This document shows, piece after piece, positions 15,735-22,589 of a stretch of DNA of 24,332 nucleotides; position 1 is the stretch's first letter, and each line of letters starts with the position of its first letter. The stretch lies in NCBI GenBank assembly GCA_905198155.1, contig CAJKBQ010000036.1, positions 1-24,332 on the forward strand, in the 5' to 3' direction. A model generated the notes under the pieces. That model worked only from the letters and a program-made list of their open reading frames with translations, ran no database searches and was not told the origin of the DNA. The position numbers and the translations under genes were made by a program. The DNA comes from an uncultured Eubacteriales bacterium (lineage in GTDB: Bacteria; Bacillota; Clostridia; Oscillospirales; Acutalibacteraceae).

Positions 15735-15764
15735 AAAAATCCCACCCGATAGGGCGGGATTTTT
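15735..15764. terminator. Bidirectional terminator after the importer
   Basis: ATCCCACCC (15739-15747) pairs with GGGCGGGAT (15752-15760) apart from one A/C mismatch, around a GATA loop. An A-run lies before and a T-run after (15760-15764). It can serve the permeases on the plus strand and once served the minus-strand gene whose remnant lies at 15784. Confidence 0.88.
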
Positions 15765-15783
15765 ATGCGTGCAGCGGGGGAAT

Positions 15784-15894
15784 TTACTTATTTGCCGCCA
15801 AATACGCCTGATACGCGTCGCTGTAAATCTTGTTCAGCTCGTCGCCGCCGGACAGGCGGATCCGACGCAGGTAATCGTCCACCTGGTCGATCGG
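15784..15894 (-). pseudogene. C-terminal fragment of a third solute-binding protein
   Basis: The last 36 codons before a TAA stop read PIDQVDDYLRRIRL, then DELNKIYSDAYQAYLAANK. The pattern (D-D-Y-L, then E-L-x-K-I-Y-x-D-A-Y-x-x-Y) is the C-terminal signature of LplA-type solute-binding proteins used with LplB/YtcP permeases. It differs from the ends of both intact binding proteins in the window, so it derives from another gene. Upstream of 15894 the frame loses any resemblance, and no lipoprotein signal is found. The rest of the gene has been deleted or replaced. Confidence 0.65.
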
Positions 15895-16224
15895 GCGGCT
15901 GCAAATGCCCCGGCTTCCCCTCGAAACCGGGACAGAAAATGGAAATGAATTGCGAGTGTGGTGTAATGTAGGAATAAACACTGCGGTTGAAGAAAATATT
16001 CCCGATTCCATGGATCTTTCATTAACTGGCGCCCTCTTGGCCGCGACTGCGTCGGCGGTGTGCTGCCTGCGGTAGCGGTGACTGCGTCGGCCGCCCGCAG
16101 ATACCGCTAAGGCTGAAGGAGTTGCCATAAGCCGCAGAGCAATTGCAATGTTGCAAAAAACCTCTGCTCCCGTACGACCCGCCTCAAATTCTATTTTCGC
16201 AGGGCATCGTACTTCCGCATCCCC
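15895..16224. other. Non-coding debris region
   Basis: No convincing gene was found here. An open minus-strand frame continues to about 16128 but is Arg/Ser-rich, lacks recognisable motifs and is joined to the binding-protein fragment. Composition changes sharply: an AT-richer block (about 15940-16020) is flanked by GC-rich blocks, with a 12-bp direct repeat and a loose inverted repeat (GCAGAG at 16134-16139, CTCTGC at 16162-16167). It may be a deletion scar or a dispersed non-coding element. Confidence 0.4.
16045..16091. repeat. 12-bp direct repeat pair
   Basis: GACTGCGTCGGC occurs at 16045-16056 and again at 16080-16091. AGCGGT and ACCGCT flank the second copy as an inverted pair. Confidence 0.6.
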
Positions 16225-16956
16225 TCAATTCAACTCCTCCACATACCCAATATAATCCAGCGACCGAATCGCCTCAATAATCTCCCGGTGCGTTTTGTAC
16301 TTTTTCAGCTCCGCGCTGCAAATCGTGATCGTAATCGTGTACACGCTCAGCCCGGACCCCACATACGCCTGGTTCGATTCAATGTCGTCAATCCGCAGCC
16401 CCAACCGGCGGCTGACCGTGACAAAATCGCGCAGATATGCGCTGCTTTTCAGTTCCAAATGAATCTCAAAATGATTGGAGCGGTTTTTCAGGTACGATTC
16501 AAACGGCGGCAGACACGCCAAAATGCACAGCAGCGCAAAATATGCGATCAGCCCGATGGTGTACAGCCCCGCGCCGACGGTGAATCCCAAAATGCTGCAT
16601 GCCCACAGTCCGGCCGAGGTTGTCAGCCCCTTGATCTGGCTGCGGGAGCTGAACAGAATCGAATTCCCGCTGACCAGCGCCGCCGCAATCACCGCCGCGC
16701 CGGACAGCACCGGAATCCGGCACCCAAACGCTTCCATCAAATACACGTCCAGCATCATCGAAACCGTCGAGGCGAATGATACCAGCACGAACGTCCGCAG
16801 CCCGGCGGAGTGCCGTTTGCTCGACCGTTCGCACCCGATCACCGACGCCAGTACAATCACCAACCCAATCCGCAGCGCCACCGCGCCCACGCCCAATTCC
16901 TGCGACCAACTGCCCAGCGCCTGCGCGATGGGATCTGAAATTTGTAAAATTTTCAT
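16225..16956 (-). CDS. MgtC/SapB family membrane protein
   Basis: This 243-aa protein has the MgtC signature near residues 40-60: GCER followed by an Arg-rich cytoplasmic turn and GLRTFVLV. Further hydrophobic segments around 65-150 give about five membrane spans. The cytosolic C-terminal domain of about 90 residues has alternating strands (FEIHLELK, VYTITITI) and resembles the ACT-like domain of longer MgtC proteins. The family is linked to magnesium limitation, acid stress and control of membrane energetics; its transport role is unproven. The ATG at 16956 overlaps the antiporter stop (ATGA) and has AAGGAGG (16968-16974, minus) upstream, so it is translationally coupled to the antiporter. 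Confidence 0.92.
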   Translation of the reverse strand: MKILQISDPIAQALGSWSQELGVGAVALRIGLVIVLASVIGCERSSKRHSAGLRTFVLVSFASTVSMMLDVYLMEAFGCRIPVLSGAAVIAAALVSGNSILFSSRSQIKGLTTSAGLWACSILGFTVGAGLYTIGLIAYFALLCILACLPPFESYLKNRSNHFEIHLELKSSAYLRDFVTVSRRLGLRIDDIESNQAYVGSGLSVYTITITICSAELKKYKTHREIIEAIRSLDYIGYVEELN

Positions 16957-18386
16957 TTGGAATGCCTCCTTTGCGGCAATGTCCGTCCAATCTGCTGATA
17001 ATGCTCTTCCGCTGCCTCCGAAAATGCCTGTTCGTCCTCATAATATGGATTGTCGTGGCGCGGCAGATCGTTCTGAATCGCCTGAATCCGCGCGATCAGC
17101 TGCTCCACTTCGTTGTCCGACGTCGTCGGCGGATCCGGCACCAAATCTTCCAGCTTCGCCGCATACGATTTGGACTTGAACAGCGCCAGCTTCGCGCACG
17201 CCGGGCCAATCAGCTCATACAGCACGCTCGACGCCAGAATGATCGTTTCCAGCGCCGTGCCCGTGTCGCCGCCCAGCGTCCGCGCGCCCATCGCCGCCAG
17301 CCCAATCGCCACCCCGGCCTGCGGAATCAGCGCCAGCCCCAGGTAATTGCGGACTTCGCGCGTCTTGTGTACCAGCGCGCACCCCAAAAACGCGCCGCCA
17401 TATTTTCCGGCGATACGTGTGACGAAATATACCACGCCCACCGCCAGCAGCGGGACAGAACCGATGGTGTCGGACGTATTGACCAGCGCGCGCAGGTCAA
17501 AATTCAACCCCGACCGCACGAAAAACAGCAGCAGAATCGGCGGGCTGAAATAATTCAATTGCTTGAACAGCCGCGAATCGTCCGTAAGGTTGATGTAAAT
17601 CATCCCCATCGACATACACCCCAGCAGCGGCGATACGTCCAGCAGCGCGCAAATGCCGCAAAACGCGAACAGCAGCGCCACCGACACGATCAACCGGTTG
17701 TCGGTGGAGCGGTTGTTCAGCAGCAGTTTCAAAAACAACCCGAACACGCCGCCCAGCACGAACACGCCGACGTTCGTCAGCAGCGGCAGCAGTACGTTCC
17801 CAATCCGGAACGCCCCGGTCATCGACGCCAGCGCCGCCGACACGGCAACGCTGTACGCAATCAGCCCCACCACGTCGTCCAGCGCGACCACTTGCAGCAG
17901 CGTCTCCACGAAATCGCCGTGCGCGCCCGTCTGCCGGATCGTCATCACCGTGGACGCCGGCGCAGTTGCGGCGGCCAGCGCGCCGAGTACCAGCGAAAAA
18001 TTCAGTCCCAGTCCCAGCGCAAAATACGTCACGCCGAACACCAGCACCGACGCCGTCAGCGCTTCCAGCACCGTAATCACCAGCACTTTCGCGCCGCTTT
18101 TTTTCAGCGTTTCAAACCGGAAAAACTCTCCGGTGCTGAATGCGATGAACGCCAGCGCAATGTCCGCGATGAAGTCCATCCCGCCGATGACCGATCTCGG
18201 CACCAGATTCAGCCCGTACGGCCCCATCAAAATCCCGGCGACGATGTATCCGGTGACGTTCGGCAGCCGCAGCCGTTTGGTAACGCGCGTCGCGGCGAAC
18301 CCGCCGATCAGCATCAGCGCCACTGATATGATAATCGCCGACACCGGCGACGCGCTGTTCAGCCGATCGTAAAATGTTTGCTGCAT
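16953..18386 (-). CDS. Cation/proton antiporter, CPA2 family
   Basis: This is a 477-aa protein with a dozen or so hydrophobic segments. Landmarks of the Na+/H+ or K+/H+ exchanger fold are LRLPNVTGYIVAGILMGPYGL (about 40-60), GALAAATAPASTVM (about 134-147) and VALDDVVGL (about 166-174), whose Asp pair is the expected ion-binding site. A hydrophilic tail of about 60 residues follows; there is no TrkA-N domain. The ATG at 18386 follows GGAAGGA. It shares a 4-bp overlap with MgtC downstream, and its promoter overlaps that of the divergent LysR gene. The pair probably responds jointly to ionic or pH stress. Ion specificity cannot be read. Confidence 0.92.
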   Translation of the reverse strand: MQQTFYDRLNSASPVSAIIISVALMLIGGFAATRVTKRLRLPNVTGYIVAGILMGPYGLNLVPRSVIGGMDFIADIALAFIAFSTGEFFRFETLKKSGAKVLVITVLEALTASVLVFGVTYFALGLGLNFSLVLGALAAATAPASTVMTIRQTGAHGDFVETLLQVVALDDVVGLIAYSVAVSAALASMTGAFRIGNVLLPLLTNVGVFVLGGVFGLFLKLLLNNRSTDNRLIVSVALLFAFCGICALLDVSPLLGCMSMGMIYINLTDDSRLFKQLNYFSPPILLLFFVRSGLNFDLRALVNTSDTIGSVPLLAVGVVYFVTRIAGKYGGAFLGCALVHKTREVRNYLGLALIPQAGVAIGLAAMGARTLGGDTGTALETIILASSVLYELIGPACAKLALFKSKSYAAKLEDLVPDPPTTSDNEVEQLIARIQAIQNDLPRHDNPYYEDEQAFSEAAEEHYQQIGRTLPQRRHSK

Positions 18387-18405
18387 AGAATCCTTCCTTC
18401 CGGGC

Positions 18406-18434
18406 TTGCAATTTGATACAGACTATGATATACT
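18406..18434 (+). promoter_or_regulatory. Promoter of the LysR gene
   Basis: TTGCAA (18406-18411) and TATACT (18429-18434) have a 17-bp spacer, with the start near 18441. It overlaps the divergent antiporter promoter, allowing one bound regulator to affect both. Confidence 0.6.
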
Positions 18435-18453
18435 ATTTTTCAGATAAAAGCAA
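18425..18453 (-). promoter_or_regulatory. Promoter of the antiporter/MgtC unit
   Basis: On the minus strand, TTGCTT (18448-18453) and TATCAT (18425-18430) have a 17-bp spacer. The match is moderate. Confidence 0.5.
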
Positions 18454-18464
18454 ATTATAATTTG
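18451..18464. promoter_or_regulatory. 14-bp palindrome, candidate operator
   Basis: CAAATTATAATTTG is a perfect palindrome overlapping the -35 box of the antiporter promoter and lying downstream of the LysR start of transcription. It is a plausible autoregulatory site for the LysR protein, but AT-rich palindromes are common. Confidence 0.4.
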
Positions 18465-18498
18465 TTAGCCTATGATTCAGAAACGGAATGATAAATTT

Positions 18499-19389
18499 AT
18501 GCTCGGTTCCAAACTCAAAACGCTGCTCGCCGTGGTAGATACCGGCAATTTCACCCGCGCCGCGGCGCAGCTGTACATGACCCAGCCCGCCGTCAGCCAC
18601 CACATCCGCCAGCTGGAAGAAGAGGTCGGCGCGCCGCTGATTATCCGCAGCAAACTCGGTCTGCGCCTCACCACGCAGGGCGAAATCGTCGTCAAATACG
18701 CCCGCCGGATGAACGCCCTCAACGAAAAAATGCGCCAGGAGCTGCAAAGCGCCGGGCGGCGGCTGTCGGTGCTGCGCATCGGGATCACCCACACGTCAGA
18801 AAGCAACCAGACGGCGGCGGTGCTGGCCAAGCTCAGCGCCGGGCGTACCGGACTCAAAATTATTCTTTTTACAGAACCCATTCAAATTCTTTATGATAAG
18901 CTGGAAAATTACGAAATCGATCTCGCGATTGTGGACGGCGCAGGCGATAATCCGCGCTTTTCCGCCACCATGCTCGGTACCGACGCACTGATGTGCGTGA
19001 TGGCGGCCGATTCCCCGCTCGCGCGCCAGGGGATGGTCACGCTCGCGCAGCTGCGCCAGCAGAAGATGATCCTGCGCACCCCGGCGTCCGCCACGCGCAC
19101 GCTGTTTGAATCCGCGCTCGAAAGCTGCGGCGCGTCAATCGCGTCGTTCGACGTGATCCTGGAAGTGGACAACATCGCCACCATCAAAGACCTGATCCGC
19201 CGCGGGCTGGGCGTGTCCATCCTGCCGCGGAGCGCGTGCCTGGACGAGCTGCAAAAAGGCAAAATCGCCGCCCTCCCCATCGAAAATCTCAGCATGGTGC
19301 GCGAAACGCGCATCCTGTACAACCGCGATTTTTCGCACACCGACATCGTCGGCGAGATCGTGAAGCTCTACGGCCGCGCAGAAGCGTGA
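18499..19389 (+). CDS. LysR-family transcriptional regulator
   Basis: This 296-aa regulator has an N-terminal winged helix-turn-helix (KLKTLLAVVDTGNFTRAAAQLYMTQPAVSHHIRQLEEEVG), a linker helix and a co-inducer-binding domain from about residue 90 (LRIGITHTSESNQTAAV). The length matches the family. The ATG at 18499 is chosen because it places the helix-turn-helix at the usual distance from the N-terminus; an in-frame ATG at 18472 would add nine residues. Neither has a strong ribosome site (CGGAA lies upstream of 18499). It is divergent from the antiporter/MgtC pair and followed by the glutamate synthase operon in the same direction. Either could be its target; the second placement recalls GltC and glutamate synthase in Bacillus. 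Confidence 0.93.
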   Translation: MLGSKLKTLLAVVDTGNFTRAAAQLYMTQPAVSHHIRQLEEEVGAPLIIRSKLGLRLTTQGEIVVKYARRMNALNEKMRQELQSAGRRLSVLRIGITHTSESNQTAAVLAKLSAGRTGLKIILFTEPIQILYDKLENYEIDLAIVDGAGDNPRFSATMLGTDALMCVMAADSPLARQGMVTLAQLRQQKMILRTPASATRTLFESALESCGASIASFDVILEVDNIATIKDLIRRGLGVSILPRSACLDELQKGKIAALPIENLSMVRETRILYNRDFSHTDIVGEIVKLYGRAEA

Positions 19390-19393
19390 ATCC

Positions 19394-19419
19394 TGCAATT
19401 TTACCGCAAAAAAATTGCA
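19394..19419. promoter_or_regulatory. Perfect 9-bp inverted repeat upstream of the glutamate synthase promoter
   Basis: TGCAATTTT (19394-19402) and AAAATTGCA (19411-19419) flank an 8-bp spacer. The site begins 5 bp after the LysR stop and ends 7 bp before the -35 box, centred about 55 bp upstream of the predicted start, where activators of the LysR class often bind. Confidence 0.5.
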
Positions 19420-19426
19420 AAACCGA

Positions 19427-19455
19427 TTGACAAATGCGTTTTCCTGTGCTATAAT
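19427..19455 (+). promoter_or_regulatory. Sigma-A promoter of the glutamate synthase operon
   Basis: TTGACA (19427-19432) and TATAAT (19450-19455) have an exact 17-bp spacer, a full consensus match. The start is expected near 19462. Confidence 0.85.
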
Positions 19456-19468
19456 GCTTTGTAATGAG

Positions 19469-19536
19469 CAAAGGCGTTCATTCATCCCCGGGGTGCGTCC
19501 CCGTGCGTGAATGAGCGCCTTTGTTTTTGCTTTTTT
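19469..19536 (+). terminator. Leader hairpin with T-run, candidate attenuator
   Basis: CAAAGGCGTTCATTCA (19469-19484) pairs with TGAATGAGCGCCTTTG (19508-19523), a 16-bp stem with one T-G wobble. Inside, CGGGG/CCCCG (19489-19493, 19499-19503) forms a second stem. The T-rich run TTTTTGCTTTTTT (19524-19536) follows directly. It begins about 7 nt after the predicted transcription start and ends 20 nt before the first ATG. As drawn it is a strong intrinsic terminator in the leader. It could also serve as the LysR gene's terminator. Confidence 0.8.
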
Positions 19537-19555
19537 CATGAAAGGACGAGGGCAT

Positions 19556-20647
19556 ATGTTGAAAGAAGGCCAAATCCGGATCCCGTCCGGGTGCGCGATC
19601 TCGGCGGTGATCTCGCGCGAAGGCCGCCGGATGACCGGCGATAAAATCATCGAAAGCATGATCCCCATGCACGACCGCTCCAACGGCCTGGGCGGCGGCT
19701 TCGCCGGGTACGGCATCTACCCGGAGTACCACGAGTTCTACGCGTTTCACATTTTCTACGACAACAATGACGCCCGCATCGCCTGCGAGCAGTTCCTGAA
19801 AGACCGGTTTGAAATCGTGAAAGACGAAAACATCCCGATCCGGAAAATTCCCGAAATCACCGACATCCCGCTCATCCGGCGCTATTTTCTGGCACCGCTG
19901 GCGAGCGTGCTGTCCCGTTTGCAGCTGGACGAAAAAGAGTACGTCGCCCGCACCGTGATGTATATCAACACGAACTACGACGGCGCATACGTCTTTTCCA
20001 GCGGCAAAAACATGGGCACGTTCAAAGCCGTCGGGTTCCCGGAGGACGTCGGCCGCTTCTACCGGCTGGACGAATACGAAGCCTATTCCTGGACGGCGCA
20101 CGGCCGTTACCCCACCAATACACCCGGCTGGTGGGGCGGCGCGCATCCGTTCGCGCTGCTGGATTATTCCATCGTCCACAACGGCGAAATCTCGTCCTAC
20201 GACGCCAACCGCCGCTACATTGAGATGTTCGGCTACAAATGTACGCTGCAAACCGATACCGAGGTCATCACCTACATCGCGGACTACCTGCTCCGCCGTC
20301 AGGGTCTGACGCTGCGCGAAGCCGCCTCCGTGATCGCCGCGCCGTTCTGGAGCACCATCCGCACCAAATCGCCCGACGAAGCCGCGCAGCTGGCCTACCT
20401 GCGCAAGCTGTACCCCAGCCTGCTGGTGACGGGACCGTTCTCCATTATATTGGGATTCAACGGCGGCCTGATGGCGCTCAACGACCGGCTGAAACTGCGG
20501 TCGATGGTCGTCGCGGACAAAGACGACTGCGTGTACATCGCCAGCGAAGAAGCGGCCATCCGCGTCATGGCGCCGGATGCCGCGCACATCTATGCCCCGG
20601 CCGGCGGCGAACCGGTGATCGTGAACGTAAAGGAAGGTGCGTACTAA
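19556..20647 (+). CDS. Glutamate synthase, class II glutamine amidotransferase subunit
   Basis: This 363-aa protein is the glutaminase module of a split glutamate synthase. The presumed nucleophile is Cys13 in PSGCAIS, which would become N-terminal after removal of a 12-residue propeptide; class II amidotransferases use an N-terminal Cys. Further landmarks are HDRSNGLGGGFAGYGIYPEY, WTAHGRYPT, IVHNGEISSY and TDTEV, the substrate-binding and oxyanion elements of the fold. It would release ammonia from glutamine for the FMN subunit. The ATG at 19556 follows AAAGGA by 9 nt; an earlier in-frame ATG at 19511 lies inside the leader hairpin. The stop overlaps the next start by one base (TAATG). Confidence 0.92.
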   Translation: MLKEGQIRIPSGCAISAVISREGRRMTGDKIIESMIPMHDRSNGLGGGFAGYGIYPEYHEFYAFHIFYDNNDARIACEQFLKDRFEIVKDENIPIRKIPEITDIPLIRRYFLAPLASVLSRLQLDEKEYVARTVMYINTNYDGAYVFSSGKNMGTFKAVGFPEDVGRFYRLDEYEAYSWTAHGRYPTNTPGWWGGAHPFALLDYSIVHNGEISSYDANRRYIEMFGYKCTLQTDTEVITYIADYLLRRQGLTLREAASVIAAPFWSTIRTKSPDEAAQLAYLRKLYPSLLVTGPFSIILGFNGGLMALNDRLKLRSMVVADKDDCVYIASEEAAIRVMAPDAAHIYAPAGGEPVIVNVKEGAY

Positions 20648-22152
20648 TGGCAGTGCCCTATATTTTTCCGGAGTTTGAGGTGGTGCGCAACCCCGCCCGC
20701 TGCATCGCCTGCCGCGTGTGCGAACGACAGTGCGCCAACGAGGTGCACACATACGACGAAGAAAGCCATCTCATGCTCAGCGACGAATCGAAATGCGTCG
20801 ATTGCCAGCGCTGCGTGTCGCTGTGTCCCACGCACGCGCTGAAGATTGTGAAAAACGACTGCACGTTCCGCGAAAACGCCAACTGGCAGCCGGACACCAT
20901 CAAAGAAATCTACAAACAGGCCCAAAGCGGCGGCGTGCTGCTGTCGTCCATGGGCAACCCCAAGCCGCTGCCCGTGTATTGGGACCGGATCCTCATCAAT
21001 GCGTCGCAGGTGACGAATCCGCCGATTGACCCGCTGCGCGAGCCGATGGAAACCAAAGTGTTTCTCGGCAAAAAGCCCGCCGAAATCCACCGCGATCCCG
21101 ACGGCCGGATCATTCCCGAACTGCCGCCGCAGATGGAGCTGAGTATGCCGGTGATGTTTTCCGCCATGAGCTACGGCTCCATCAGCTATAACGCGCACGA
21201 AAGCCTTGCCCGCGCGTCCAAGGAACTCGGCATTTACTACAACACCGGTGAAGGCGGCCTGCACGAAGACTTCTACGTCTACGGCGAAAACACCATCGTC
21301 CAGGTTGCGTCCGGCCGGTTCGGCGTCCACGAAGACTACCTCAACGCCGGCGCCGCCATCGAAATCAAGATGGGGCAGGGCGCAAAGCCCGGCATCGGCG
21401 GCCACCTGCCCGGCGCAAAGATCGTCGGCGACGTGTCCCGCACTCGCATGATCCCGGAGGGTGCCGACGCCATCTCGCCCGCCCCGCACCACGATATCTA
21501 CTCCATCGAGGACCTGCGTCAGCTGGTGTATTCGCTGAAAGAAGCCACGCAGTACAAAAAGCCCGTCATCGTCAAAGTCGCCGCCGTGCATAACATTGCG
21601 GCCATCGCCAGCGGCATCGCCCGCAGCGGTGCGGACATCATCGCGATCGACGGCTTCCGCGGCGGCACCGGCGCAGCGCCCACCCGCATCCGCGACAACG
21701 TCGGCATCCCGATCGAGCTGGCGCTGGCGGCGGTGGATCAGCGCCTGCGCGACGAAGGCATCCGCAACCAGGTCTCGCTCGTGGTCGGCGGCAGCATCCG
21801 TTCGGCGGCCGACGTGGTCAAAGCAGTTGCGCTCGGCGCCGATGCGTGCTACGTCGCGACGGCGGCGCTGCTGGCGCTCGGTTGCCACCTGTGCCGCACC
21901 TGCCAGACCGGCAAGTGCAATTGGGGCATCGCCACCCAGCGCCCCGAACTGGTCAAGCGGCTGAATCCGGACATCGGCGCGCAGCGCCTGGTGAACCTGA
22001 TGACCGCCTGGCGGCACGAAATCAAAGAACTGATGGGCGGGATGGGGATCAACTCCATCGAAGCACTGCGCGGGAACCGACTGATGCTGCGCGGCGTGAG
22101 TATGACGGAAAAGGAGCTTGAGATTCTCGGTATCTCACACGCAGGGGAATGA
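20647..22152 (+). CDS. Glutamate synthase core: 2x[4Fe-4S] ferredoxin domain plus FMN-binding synthase domain
   Basis: This 501-aa protein has two N-terminal CxxCxxCxxxC clusters (C19-C22-C25-C29 and C50-C53-C56-C60), then the TIM-barrel synthase domain. The latter shows AMSYGSIS, NTGEGG, MGQGAKPGIGGHLPG and DGFRGGTGAAP, all typical of the GltB FMN/2-oxoglutarate site. Cysteines 413, 419 and 424 keep the C-x5-C-x4-C spacing of the GltB [3Fe-4S] cluster; an extra Cys416 lies between. It joins ammonia to 2-oxoglutarate and reduces the product to glutamate. The layout is that of the archaeal-type split enzyme. It overlaps its neighbours at both ends (TAATG and ATGA), so the subunits are made together. 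Confidence 0.94.
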   Translation: MAVPYIFPEFEVVRNPARCIACRVCERQCANEVHTYDEESHLMLSDESKCVDCQRCVSLCPTHALKIVKNDCTFRENANWQPDTIKEIYKQAQSGGVLLSSMGNPKPLPVYWDRILINASQVTNPPIDPLREPMETKVFLGKKPAEIHRDPDGRIIPELPPQMELSMPVMFSAMSYGSISYNAHESLARASKELGIYYNTGEGGLHEDFYVYGENTIVQVASGRFGVHEDYLNAGAAIEIKMGQGAKPGIGGHLPGAKIVGDVSRTRMIPEGADAISPAPHHDIYSIEDLRQLVYSLKEATQYKKPVIVKVAAVHNIAAIASGIARSGADIIAIDGFRGGTGAAPTRIRDNVGIPIELALAAVDQRLRDEGIRNQVSLVVGGSIRSAADVVKAVALGADACYVATAALLALGCHLCRTCQTGKCNWGIATQRPELVKRLNPDIGAQRLVNLMTAWRHEIKELMGGMGINSIEALRGNRLMLRGVSMTEKELEILGISHAGE

Positions 22153-22589
22153 AACGGGTATATGTCAACGAAAAGTGGTGCCTGGGGTGCCACTTGTGCG
22201 AATACAACTGTGCGTTTGCCAACTCCGGCTGCGCCGACATGGTCAAAGCGCTCAAAGACCAGCCGATTTATCCGCGCATCCGTGTGGAAGGCGACGACCG
22301 GATCACCTACGCCGTGCAGTGCCGCCACTGCGCCGACCCGCTGTGCATCAAAAGCTGCATCTCCGGTGCGCTGCACCGCGACGCATCCGGCGCAGTCTGC
22401 ATCGATCACGGCAAATGCGTCGGCTGCCTCACTTGTGTGCTCGTATGTCCCTACGGCGCGGTTGCACCGGACGGCGACGGCGTGGTGCAAAAGTGCGAGC
22501 TGTGCCTGACCAACGCGTCGGGCACACCGGCGTGCGTCGCCGGATGCCCCAACGGCGCAATCGTGTACGAAGAGAGGGAACCGCAATGA
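22149..22589 (+). CDS. Four-cluster [4Fe-4S] ferredoxin subunit (DmsB/HycB-like)
   Basis: This 146-aa electron carrier has 16 ligand cysteines in four groups: CxxCxxCxxxC from Cys11, C-x2-C-x4-C-x3-C (CRHCADPLCIKSC), CxxCxxCxxxC (CVGCLTCVLVC after KC) and C-x2-C-x9-C-x3-C (CELC to CVAGC). This is the pattern of polyferredoxin subunits that pass electrons between a flavoprotein and a catalytic partner. No signal peptide is present. It overlaps both flanking genes by ATGA, so its partners are probably the FAD protein and the synthase core. Confidence 0.93.
   Translation: MKRVYVNEKWCLGCHLCEYNCAFANSGCADMVKALKDQPIYPRIRVEGDDRITYAVQCRHCADPLCIKSCISGALHRDASGAVCIDHGKCVGCLTCVLVCPYGAVAPDGDGVVQKCELCLTNASGTPACVAGCPNGAIVYEEREPQ

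Noticed and set aside
16134..16167. GCAGAG/CTCTGC inverted repeat as an MgtC terminator
   Set aside because: The T-run (minus strand) lies in the 22-nt loop rather than after the stem.
16776..18326. Long plus-strand open frame of 516 codons
   Set aside because: It is antisense to the antiporter and MgtC genes, rich in Arg, Gln and His, with no recognisable domain.
19511..19555. Upstream ATG as start of the glutaminase
   Set aside because: It lies inside the terminator hairpin stem with no ribosome site; AAAGGA correctly precedes the ATG at 19556.
20644..22017. Minus-strand open frame of 457 codons
   Set aside because: It mirrors the glutamate synthase core, which has unambiguous cluster and FMN motifs on the plus strand.
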